Of a stretch of DNA of 5,116 nt, positions 1 to 5,116 are shown one piece after another. How positions within the stretch are numbered: the stretch's first letter is position 1; the number at the start of each line of letters is the position of its first letter. Location: NCBI GenBank assembly GCA_029933365.1, contig JAOZOH010000175.1, positions 1 to 5,116 on the forward strand, read 5' to 3'. Below the pieces are notes generated by a model that worked only from the letters and a program-made list of their open reading frames with translations, made no database searches and was not told the origin of the DNA. This DNA is from Desulfuromusa sp. (lineage in GTDB: Bacteria; Desulfobacterota; Desulfuromonadia; Desulfuromonadales; Geopsychrobacteraceae). Both the position numbers and the translations under genes were made by a program.

Positions 1-24
1 GAGTATCAACAGCTGCAACTCCTA

Positions 25-38
25 TGTGCATATGCACA
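25..38. promoter_or_regulatory. Distal operator-like palindrome (copy 1)
   Basis: This is a perfect 14-bp palindrome, TGTGCATATGCACA. It sits in an 18-bp stretch (24-41) that recurs exactly at 79-96. Its centre is about 106 bp upstream of the predicted transcription start. Two identical perfect palindromes in a promoter region of this size are very unlikely by chance and point to a dimeric transcription factor that controls the transporter operon. The protein is not identifiable from the site, and no regulator gene lies in the window. Confidence 0.7.
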
Positions 39-79
39 AAACAAGATTAATACCATTGGAAAGGATTGTCAAGGGTGAA

Positions 80-93
80 TGTGCATATGCACA
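80..93. promoter_or_regulatory. Proximal operator-like palindrome (copy 2)
   Basis: This is a second exact copy of TGTGCATATGCACA, 55 bp (about five helical turns) downstream of the first. It ends 9 bp before the -35 box, with its centre near -51 from the predicted start. A site just upstream of -35 suits an activator that contacts RNA polymerase. Paired sites could also support looping or cooperative binding by a repressor. A lone half-site, ATGTGC, occurs at 130-135 and overlaps the end of the -10 box; it may be a weak third contact or chance. Confidence 0.7.
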
Positions 94-102
94 AAATAAA
101 TA

Positions 103-131
103 TTGACACTTTGATTTTTTTACCATTTAAT
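103..131 (+). promoter_or_regulatory. Sigma70-type promoter of the transporter operon
   Basis: A consensus -35 box TTGACA (103-108) is followed after exactly 17 bp by TTTAAT (126-131), which matches the -10 consensus at five of six bases. The spacer contains a T-run. Transcription would start near 137-138 and give a leader of about 119 nt before livK. It is the only good promoter seen upstream of the five genes, and the tight packing of livH to livF suggests that it serves the whole operon. Confidence 0.7.
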
Positions 132-160
132 GTGCGAATAAGAGTATAAACTAACGTGAG

Positions 161-181
161 AAAGGAGGTTTAATGTTCTGA
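161..181 (+). promoter_or_regulatory. Strong leader ribosome binding site with two-codon ORF (Met-Phe-stop)
   Basis: AAAGGAGGT (161-169) is complementary to the 16S rRNA 3' end over nine bases. It is stronger than the livK site. Four nucleotides after its GGAGG core comes ATG TTC TGA (173-181), a reading frame of only two codons. The stop is 75 nt before the livK ATG, so it cannot be an alternative livK start. It could be a ribosome-loading or standby element, a start-stop regulatory element, or the relic of a lost leader peptide. Only the sequence layout is certain; the function is inference. Confidence 0.35.
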
Positions 182-256
182 TATCTTTATAGAAAGTAAA
201 TTTGTAATTCGATAACAATTTTGGACTCATCAACATTTTGAACATGAGGAGGAGAG

Positions 257-1486
257 ATGAAAAAGAGAGCTTTAAGTATCCTGATAGCACTGGCATTTGT
301 TTTGGTATCCTTTGTCGGGGTTCATGCTGCCTCAACGGTCAAGATTGGTTTTACCTACATCATGTCGGGACCATTCTCTGCATATGGGCAATTTGCCAAG
401 CAAGGTGCAGAAATGGCAATTGAGGAAATAAATGCTGCGGGAGGTATTAACGGTGAACAGGTTGAGGGGTTCTTTGAAGACTCTACTGGAAAGGCTGATG
501 TCGCCTTGCGAGCAATCAGAAAACATGTTTATCAGAATGGGGTCGATATACTCATTGGTCTCGATTCAAGTGGCGTGGCAAAGACTGTTGTTCCTTCCAT
601 CGAGCAGATGAAAACTCCGTTGATTATTACCCACGCAGCAACTCCAGATGTTACCGGGAATGTCTGTAATAAATACACTTTCCGGATTTCCTTGAATCTG
701 GCTCAGAATGTCAAGGCTGCCAGCTTGTTGGCCAATGAGACAGGAGCAAAAAAATGGACGACTGTTGGTCCCGATTATGCATTTGGCCATCAATCCTGGG
801 AATATTTTGAAAAATATCTGAAACAACTTAATCCAGAGGCAACCTTCTTGCCGAAAGATCAAATTGTTTTCTCTCCATTTAAAACGACAGACTTCAGTTC
901 TTATATTACTAAAGTAATGAATAGCAAACCAGATGGTGTATTTATCTCTCTGTGGGGGGGGAACTTGATAGATTTTGTCCGTCAAGCCAGTAGTATGGGA
1001 TTTTTTAAACAGAAGTATGAAGTTCTGTTTTCACTCGGTGCTGCAACAGAAGTCCTGACTGCACTGGGTGACAAGATGCCAGAGGGTTTATGGGTTGGGA
1101 CGAGATACTGGTTCCTGGCAAATAATTCTGCTCTGAACAAAAAATTTGTTGCTGCTTATTTCAAAAAATATGGCGCATATCCCTCATATAATGCTCATGG
1201 GGCCTACAGTGCTGTCTATGCATATAAAGCCGCTGTAGAAAAGGCGGGTTCGACTGACAAGATGGCAGTTGTTAATGCTCTTGAGGGATTGACGATAGAG
1301 ATCCCGACGGGAGTAATTACATTCCGTAAGGGTGATCATCAGGCTGTAACCGATGCTCATTGGGGGAAAACTGCCGCAGATCCTAATTATCCGCACCGGA
1401 TCTTGAAACCAATCAAGATTTTCAAAGGTCAAGATGTGACGCCGGCAGTTTCTGAAACTGGATGTTCTTTAGGTGCTGCTATGTAG
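257..1486 (+). CDS. livK: Periplasmic branched-chain-amino-acid-type (HAAT) ABC transporter substrate-binding protein
   Basis: This is the receptor of the ABC importer: it captures the ligand in the periplasm and delivers it to LivH/LivM. The protein has 409 residues. It begins with a classical signal peptide (MKKR, hydrophobic core, cleavage probably after VHA at residue 24), with no lipobox cysteine. The mature part is a two-lobed Peripla_BP_6-type fold opening with VKIGFTYIMSGPFSAYG. Pocket residues shared with E. coli LIV-BP include Ser104/Ser105 (like LIV-BP Ser79), Ala127 and Thr129 (like Ala100 and Thr102), and Phe176 where LIV-BP has Tyr150. Asn236 replaces the ammonium-binding Glu226, and the LIV-BP disulfide pair is absent; the only mature cysteines are Cys137 and Cys403. 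The start is set by AGGAGG at 247-252. At 409 residues it is longer than E. coli LivJ. The family is sure. The substrate is open: aromatic or other carboxylates are as plausible as Leu/Ile/Val. Confidence 0.93.
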   Translation: MKKRALSILIALAFVLVSFVGVHAASTVKIGFTYIMSGPFSAYGQFAKQGAEMAIEEINAAGGINGEQVEGFFEDSTGKADVALRAIRKHVYQNGVDILIGLDSSGVAKTVVPSIEQMKTPLIITHAATPDVTGNVCNKYTFRISLNLAQNVKAASLLANETGAKKWTTVGPDYAFGHQSWEYFEKYLKQLNPEATFLPKDQIVFSPFKTTDFSSYITKVMNSKPDGVFISLWGGNLIDFVRQASSMGFFKQKYEVLFSLGAATEVLTALGDKMPEGLWVGTRYWFLANNSALNKKFVAAYFKKYGAYPSYNAHGAYSAVYAYKAAVEKAGSTDKMAVVNALEGLTIEIPTGVITFRKGDHQAVTDAHWGKTAADPNYPHRILKPIKIFKGQDVTPAVSETGCSLGAAM

Positions 1487-1493
1487 ATCAGAA

Positions 1494-1539
1494 ATTTCAC
1501 AGCAGGGGGATCTCCTCTGCTGTGAAATAATGTTTTTTT
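1494..1539 (+). terminator. Intergenic hairpin with T-tract (partial terminator or mRNA stabiliser)
   Basis: ATTTCACAGCAG (1494-1505) pairs perfectly with 1517-1528 to give 12 bp. G-C and G-U pairs can extend the stem inward to about 16 bp around a three-base loop. After four bases comes a run of seven T (1533-1539). It lies 8 nt after the livK stop and 58 nt before livH starts. No good promoter is visible between it and livH, so complete termination would silence the rest of the operon. Partial readthrough, or 3'-end protection of livK mRNA, would explain the usual excess of binding protein over membrane subunits. The four-base gap before the T-run makes it a little weaker than a textbook terminator. 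Confidence 0.65.
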
Positions 1540-1585
1540 GGGACTTATGTCCAGGCAAAAAGGATTTATATAAGCTGGAGTGACT

Positions 1586-2446
1586 ATGGATTTTCTGTTG
1601 TTGAATATCCTGAATGGGTTGAGCTGGGGAATGCTACTGTTTCTGATTGCTGTCGGCTTAACGACAGTCTTCGGGGTTCTGGGTGTTTTGAACTTTGCTC
1701 ATGGCTCTCTGTTTATGCTGGGGGCGTACCTGTGCATGCAGGTGATGCAATATTTTGACTCTTTTTGGCTCGGGTTGTTGTTCGGTCCCCTCTGTGCCGT
1801 GGTTATTGGCGTTTTGGTTGAGAAATATCTGCTGAAGCGGGTCTACAGCCGGGATGTCTCTTTTCAGTTGCTGTTGACCTTTGCCATTTTACTGATTCTT
1901 GATGATGGAGTCCGGATGATCTGGGGCTCTGGTTATCATGTTGTAGATCCTCCAGATCTTCTTGCTGGTGTTATGACGATTGCCGGGCAGGATTATCCTG
2001 TCTATCGACTTTTTCTTATTGTTATTGGGCCGGTTATCGGTGGATTCCTTTGGTCTTTTTTTCATTTTACCAAATGGGGCAAGATTATCCGCGCTGCTTC
2101 TTTTGACAATATCATGGCTGAAGGAGTTGGAATTAACGTCCCATTAATCTACACACTGGTCTTTGCCCTGGGGACATGGTTGGCTGCACTGGGCGGTGCT
2201 TTGGCAGCACCTCAGCAGAGTCTGGTTCCCTCAATGGGGGAAAAGATTATTATTGAAAGTTTTATTGTCGTTGTCATTGGGGGGATGGGGAGTTTTCCAG
2301 GTGCTTTTGTCGGAGCGTTACTGCTTGGCCTGCTGGGATCTTTTGGGACGATGTTTGCGGGACAGCTACAGATGGCTATCCCCTACCTTTTACTTGCAGC
2401 GGTTCTCCTGATCAAACCGAATGGTTTGTTCAGGAAGGGGGTGTGA
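1586..2446 (+). CDS. livH: HAAT-family ABC transporter inner-membrane permease LivH
   Basis: This is one of the two channel-forming permease subunits in the inner membrane and would pair with LivM. The protein has 286 residues and about eight hydrophobic segments. The LivH hallmark is the stretch from Gly24 to Tyr48 containing NFAHG (36-40). A cytoplasmic loop near 169-185 (RAASFDNIMAEGVGIN) corresponds to the EAA-like coupling loop that docks on the ATPases. A conserved-type Glu79 follows the third hydrophobic stretch, and the C-terminus ends in the family pattern PNGLF. I chose ATG 1586 because GGAG (1577-1580) is 5 nt before it. The in-frame GTG at 1580 overlaps that same site and lacks its own, so a two-residue extension is less likely. 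It lies 99 nt after livK, across the hairpin. Confidence 0.92.
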   Translation: MDFLLLNILNGLSWGMLLFLIAVGLTTVFGVLGVLNFAHGSLFMLGAYLCMQVMQYFDSFWLGLLFGPLCAVVIGVLVEKYLLKRVYSRDVSFQLLLTFAILLILDDGVRMIWGSGYHVVDPPDLLAGVMTIAGQDYPVYRLFLIVIGPVIGGFLWSFFHFTKWGKIIRAASFDNIMAEGVGINVPLIYTLVFALGTWLAALGGALAAPQQSLVPSMGEKIIIESFIVVVIGGMGSFPGAFVGALLLGLLGSFGTMFAGQLQMAIPYLLLAAVLLIKPNGLFRKGV

Positions 2447-2448
2447 TA

Positions 2449-3408
2449 ATGTTGAGGCAAATAAATCATACCCTTCTTTGGACGGGGTTATTAGTGCTCT
2501 TGCTGTTTTTTTCACCAATGGTCATCCCCGTTTATTGGGTCATGCTTCTTTCTGAAATCCTGATTATGGGACTGATGGCGGTCAGTTTCAATCTGCTGCT
2601 TGGATATGCAGGGTTGCTATCTTTTGGGCAGGGGGCTTTTTTTGGTCTTGGCGCCTATACTGCAGTTCTAATGTTGCAATCAGGTTACGAAAACCTGTTT
2701 CTGATTTTTTTGGCCGGAATGCTGGTTGCCATGCTGGCAGCACTGGTTGTTGGTTTCTTTTCAGTTCGATTGGATGAAATCTTCTTTGCCATGATAACCC
2801 TTGCCTTCGGGATGATGTTTTTCTCTATTGCTCACAACTGGCGGGAAGTTACTGGTGGCAGTGATGGCCTCCCTGTTTTCAACCTGCCAGGTTTGAACTT
2901 ATTTGGCTTACATCTAACTTTTTATTCTCCCATCAGTATGTATTATCTGATTTCTACTACCGTTCTTATTGCTCTGTTCCTCCTCTGGCTGATCGTTCAT
3001 TCTCCTTTTGGTTTGATTCTCAAGGCCACGCGGGAAAACAAACAGCGGGTCACATTTGTCGGGGGAAATGTACGAAAACTACGCATTGTTGCCTTCACTA
3101 TTTCTGGAGCTTTTACCGGGCTGGCCGGAGTTCTGTTTTGTCTATTCAATAATATGGCGACTCCTGAATTTATGCACTGGAGCTTCTCAACCAAGCCGAT
3201 CATTATGTCTATCATTGGTGGTACTGGAAGTTTCTTTGGCCCCTTATTTGGAGCTGGAATTTTCTTTGTTCTGGAGCAGATTATTATCCGCTATACTGAG
3301 AATTGGCTGTTTTTTCTGGGAATTATTCTGGTGCCTGTCGTTCTTTTCTTCCCTTTGGGGGTTTTTGGAACGTTGCAAAATAGATTTTTCAAGCAGAGGT
3401 CAAAATGA
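2449..3408 (+). CDS. livM: HAAT-family ABC transporter inner-membrane permease LivM
   Basis: This is the second membrane subunit of the importer and complements LivH. The protein has 319 residues and is strongly hydrophobic. The family block runs from Ser46 to Tyr70 and contains GYAGLLSFGQGAFFGLGAY. The LivM pattern W-x2-VTGGSDGL is at 131-141. The EAA-like coupling loop lies at about 190-225 (ATRENKQRVTFVGGNV, then a helix ending in GLAG). The C-terminal tail is basic and cytoplasmic. ATG 2449 begins 2 nt after the livH stop, with AGGGGG (2436-2441) 7 nt upstream. A GTG at 2443 that overlaps the livH stop by four bases also has a possible site (AGGA, 2432-2435) and would add two residues. 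Either start implies translational coupling to livH. Confidence 0.92.
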   Translation: MLRQINHTLLWTGLLVLLLFFSPMVIPVYWVMLLSEILIMGLMAVSFNLLLGYAGLLSFGQGAFFGLGAYTAVLMLQSGYENLFLIFLAGMLVAMLAALVVGFFSVRLDEIFFAMITLAFGMMFFSIAHNWREVTGGSDGLPVFNLPGLNLFGLHLTFYSPISMYYLISTTVLIALFLLWLIVHSPFGLILKATRENKQRVTFVGGNVRKLRIVAFTISGAFTGLAGVLFCLFNNMATPEFMHWSFSTKPIIMSIIGGTGSFFGPLFGAGIFFVLEQIIIRYTENWLFFLGIILVPVVLFFPLGVFGTLQNRFFKQRSK

Positions 3409-4169
3409 GTACAGAAACTGTGCTGCAGATTAAAAATCTTGGACATTCTTATGGAAAATTCAAGGTTATTGAAGATATCTCCCTGGCTATCGGTAAAGGG
3501 GAGATGTCGGCGCTGATCGGTCCCAATGGCGCAGGGAAAACCACTTTTTATAATGCAATTTCAGGAAAGTTTCCTCCCAGCAGGGGCAAGATTTTTTTGA
3601 ACGGGGAGGATATTACCGGGCTCCCTTCGTACCGTGTCGTTGACAAAGGGATGTGCCGATCTTTTCAGATTACCAATATTTTTAACGATCTTACCGTGAT
3701 TGAGAATGTTTTCAGTCCACTGATTCTTCAGCAGAACAAACATTTTAAGCTTTATGGCAATATTTTTAATGATCAACAGATTAACGACAAAGCAATGCTG
3801 ACTCTGGAACAGGTTGGCCTAACTGATCGAGCTGATCAGGTTGTTGCTAACCTCGCCTATGGTGACAAGCGACTGGTTGAAATGGCTATTGTCCTGGCAC
3901 GGGAGCCAAGCGTTGTGTTACTGGATGAGCCGACAGCGGGAATGAACCCGGAAGAGACAGAAAACATGATCAATTTGATCAAAAAATTGGCAAAGAATTC
4001 GGGAACGACATTTTTTATTACTGAACACGATATGAAAGTCGTATTTTCTTTGGCAGAAAAGATTTATGTCCTCCACCAGGGTCATCTTCTCGCCTGTGGG
4101 AATCCAGAGGAAATTCGGGCCAATGAACAGGTGCAGGAAGCGTATCTGGGGAGAAAAGTTCATGCTTAA
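3405..4169 (+). CDS. livG: HAAT-family ABC transporter ATPase LivG
   Basis: This is one of the two cytoplasmic ATP-binding subunits that power the importer. The protein has 254 residues with all ABC motifs in order: Walker A GPNGAGKTT (39-47), Q-loop Gln88 in RSFQITNIF, a signature LAYGDKR (150-156), Walker B VVLLDE (170-175) with catalytic Glu175, and switch His208 in ITEHDM. The LivG-type features are the longer insertion between Q-loop and signature, the aromatic YG signature in place of SGG, DEPTAGMNP after Walker B, and the conserved C-terminal part ending in EAYLG. The ATG overlaps the livM stop by four bases (ATGA, 3405-3408), with AGAGGT at 3395-3400, so translation is probably coupled. 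Motifs for ATP hydrolysis look intact. Confidence 0.94.
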   Translation: MSTETVLQIKNLGHSYGKFKVIEDISLAIGKGEMSALIGPNGAGKTTFYNAISGKFPPSRGKIFLNGEDITGLPSYRVVDKGMCRSFQITNIFNDLTVIENVFSPLILQQNKHFKLYGNIFNDQQINDKAMLTLEQVGLTDRADQVVANLAYGDKRLVEMAIVLAREPSVVLLDEPTAGMNPEETENMINLIKKLAKNSGTTFFITEHDMKVVFSLAEKIYVLHQGHLLACGNPEEIRANEQVQEAYLGRKVHA

Positions 4170-4854
4170 GGTTGATGATATCCATACTTACTACGACGAT
4201 AGCTATATCCTCCAAGGGGTCACTCTGGAAGTGAATGCCGGGGAGATTGTCTGCCTTCTGGGGAGAAATGGTGCTGGAAAATCGACAACTCTGAAAAGTA
4301 TCATGGGGTATAATCATCCCCGCAAAGGCAAAGTATATTTTCTGGACAAAAATATTTCCAGACAGTCTGTCTATAAAAATGTCCGGATGGGGTTGGGCTA
4401 TGTTCCTGAAGACCGCAGGATTTTTTCTGAACTATCGGTTCAGGAAAACCTAGAGGTTTCCTTCAATAGTGCCGTGGAGACACAATGGACAATTGATGAA
4501 CTGTTCAAAACTTTCCCTCTAATGGAAAAACTCAGACATCGTAAGGGGGGTGAGCTTAGCGGGGGAGAACAGCAGATGGCTGTTATTGCCCGGACCCTGG
4601 CTTGTCAACCGAAAATGGTCCTTCTTGATGAACCCTGCGAAGGTCTGGCACCAGTTATTGTTGAACAGTTGAGTGAAATTATCTGTCGTTTGAAAGAGCA
4701 CTTTCCCATCCTGTTAGCAGAGCAGAATGCCCACTTTGCTCTCGAAGTTTCTGACCGGGGCTACGTTATTGATAAAGGGGTCATCCGCTTCTCCGGTACT
4801 AGAGAGGAGTTACAGCAGAATGATGAAATCAAGAAACGTTACCTGTCTGTTTGA
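4162..4854 (+). CDS. livF: HAAT-family ABC transporter ATPase LivF
   Basis: This is the second ATP-binding subunit and would form a heterodimer with LivG beneath LivH/LivM. The protein has 230 residues: Walker A GRNGAGKST (34-42), the LivF-type GYVPEDRRIF (79-88) in the Q-loop region, a canonical signature LSGGEQQ (132-138), and Walker B MVLLDE (152-157) followed by CEGLAP. LAEQN (185-189) stands at the H-switch, where LivF proteins normally have Gln instead of His. I chose ATG 4162 (MLKVDDIHTYY) because it has GGAG at 4150-4153, overlaps livG by eight bases and gives the usual LivF N-terminus. An in-frame ATG at 4066 would add 32 residues from the out-of-frame livG sequence and is not credible. 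Cys159 replaces the Ser more usual in DEPSEGL. This is the last gene of the operon. Confidence 0.94.
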   Translation: MLKVDDIHTYYDDSYILQGVTLEVNAGEIVCLLGRNGAGKSTTLKSIMGYNHPRKGKVYFLDKNISRQSVYKNVRMGLGYVPEDRRIFSELSVQENLEVSFNSAVETQWTIDELFKTFPLMEKLRHRKGGELSGGEQQMAVIARTLACQPKMVLLDEPCEGLAPVIVEQLSEIICRLKEHFPILLAEQNAHFALEVSDRGYVIDKGVIRFSGTREELQQNDEIKKRYLSV

Positions 4855-4856
4855 CC

Positions 4857-4916
4857 CCTGAATTAGTGGAATTCAAATCCTTGTGCTACCAACTTTTATC
4901 CATCCACTGATTCAGG
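4857..4916. repeat. Inverted repeat between convergent livF and nfo
   Basis: CCTGAATTAGTGGA (4857-4870) pairs with 4903-4916 to form a 14-bp stem around a 32-base loop. It begins 3 nt after the livF stop. In the + strand RNA the only irregularity is a U-G wobble (4864 with 4909). In the - strand RNA the same position is an A-C mismatch, so the hairpin fits the livF transcript better. No T-run follows on either strand, so it is not a standard intrinsic terminator. It may act as a 3'-end structure or in convergent termination. The remaining gap to the nfo stop (4917-4941) shows nothing else. Confidence 0.5.
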
Positions 4917-4941
4917 CAGTAGATAATCCGAGAAATACAGA

Positions 4942-5116
4942 CTATTCTATTAGTTCAGCCAACCGTTTCAACTCCGCAATTTCTTCAGGCCATAGTTCCG
5001 GGTTGGTGGTTTCGAGAACCATGGGAATGCCGTCAAAACGTTCATCCCCCATAATATATTTAAAACATCCCCAGCCGATTTCCCCGGCACCTAAGGGAGC
5101 GTGGCGGTCAACTCTG
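4942..5116 (-). CDS. nfo: Endonuclease IV (deoxyribonuclease IV), C-terminal fragment cut by window edge
   Basis: Nfo is a zinc-dependent AP endonuclease that cuts DNA 5' to abasic sites in base excision repair. Only the last 57 codons are in the window; the start and most of the gene lie beyond 5116. The visible peptide begins [18 protein letters not shown], then [19 protein letters not shown], and ends at a TAG (4942-4944). It matches the C-terminus of E. coli Nfo closely. The Asp and His of DRH correspond to zinc ligands Asp229 and His231. The Glu of VLET, 30 residues after that His, corresponds to Glu261, and the spacing is exactly conserved. The gene converges on livF and is functionally unrelated to it. 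The edge cut is a window effect, not a broken gene. Confidence 0.92.
   Translation of the reverse strand, partial: RVDRHAPLGAGEIGWGCFKYIMGDERFDGIPMVLETTNPELWPEEIAELKRLAELIE

Noticed and set aside
1..24. Possible end of an upstream gene at the left edge
   Set aside because: The stretch is too short to show coding character on either strand; no family-like peptide could be read.
145..150. TATAAA as an alternative -10 box
   Set aside because: The sequence 17 bp upstream (ACCATT) does not resemble a -35 box, whereas TTGACA-17-TTTAAT fits well.
202..218. Imperfect palindrome TTGTAATTCGATAACAA in the leader, resembling part of a lac operator
   Set aside because: Only the outer TTGT/ACAA and a few inner bases match. 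It is AT-rich and single-copy, so chance is the simpler explanation.
566..985. 139-codon antisense reading frame within livK
   Set aside because: It lies wholly inside a clear livK reading frame, resembles no known protein, and is best explained as a shadow of the coding strand.
1541..1552. Small inverted repeat GGAC-TTAT-GTCC after the T-run
   Set aside because: A four-base stem is too short to support a separate element.
3056..3433. 125-codon + strand frame across the livM/livG junction
   Set aside because: It overlaps two well-supported genes in another frame and has low-complexity composition with no recognisable motif.
4066..4161. N-terminal extension of LivF from an upstream in-frame ATG
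   Set aside because: These 32 codons overlap livG in another frame, do not resemble any LivF N-terminus, and the ATG at 4162 has its own ribosome binding site and the usual family start.

Overview
The window carries one complete five-gene ABC uptake operon of the branched-chain amino acid (HAAT/Liv) type on the + strand, in the order binding protein, permease, permease, ATPase, ATPase (livK-livH-livM-livG-livF, 257-4854). The 3' end of a convergent endonuclease IV gene (nfo) lies at the right edge on the - strand. Signal peptide style, Shine-Dalgarno sites and gene style indicate a Gram-negative bacterium of moderate GC content. The proteins look like those of Desulfuromonadales-type anaerobes (Desulfobacterota), but this is an impression from memory and not a demonstrated assignment.

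Left region (1-256): a non-coding control region. Two identical copies of a perfect 14-bp palindrome (TGTGCATATGCACA) lie 55 bp apart. The second ends 9 bp before a strong sigma70-type promoter (TTGACA, 17 bp, TTTAAT). The predicted transcript has a leader of about 119 nt. It includes an almost ideal ribosome binding site placed before a two-codon reading frame (ATG TTC TGA), and later the real livK ribosome binding site.

Operon (257-4854): livK encodes a secreted periplasmic binding protein. It is followed by a strong hairpin plus T-tract (1494-1539), which probably sets binding protein expression above that of the membrane and ATPase genes. livH, livM, livG and livF are tightly packed (a 2-nt gap, then overlaps of 4 and 8 nt), which suggests translational coupling. 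LivK would capture the ligand in the periplasm, LivH/LivM form the membrane channel and LivG/LivF hydrolyse ATP. The binding pocket keeps the carboxylate-binding side seen in E. coli LIV-BP but has Asn where LIV-BP has its ammonium-binding Glu. The substrate may therefore not be leucine, isoleucine or valine, and the liv symbols describe family rather than proven substrate.

Right region (4855-5116): an 87-bp convergent intergenic gap with a 14-bp inverted repeat, then the last 57 codons of nfo. No mobile element, CRISPR array, tRNA or rRNA was seen. The genes themselves are ordinary. The parts most worth a second look are the control region, the intergenic hairpin and the altered ligand pocket. 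I found no convincing new biological system.
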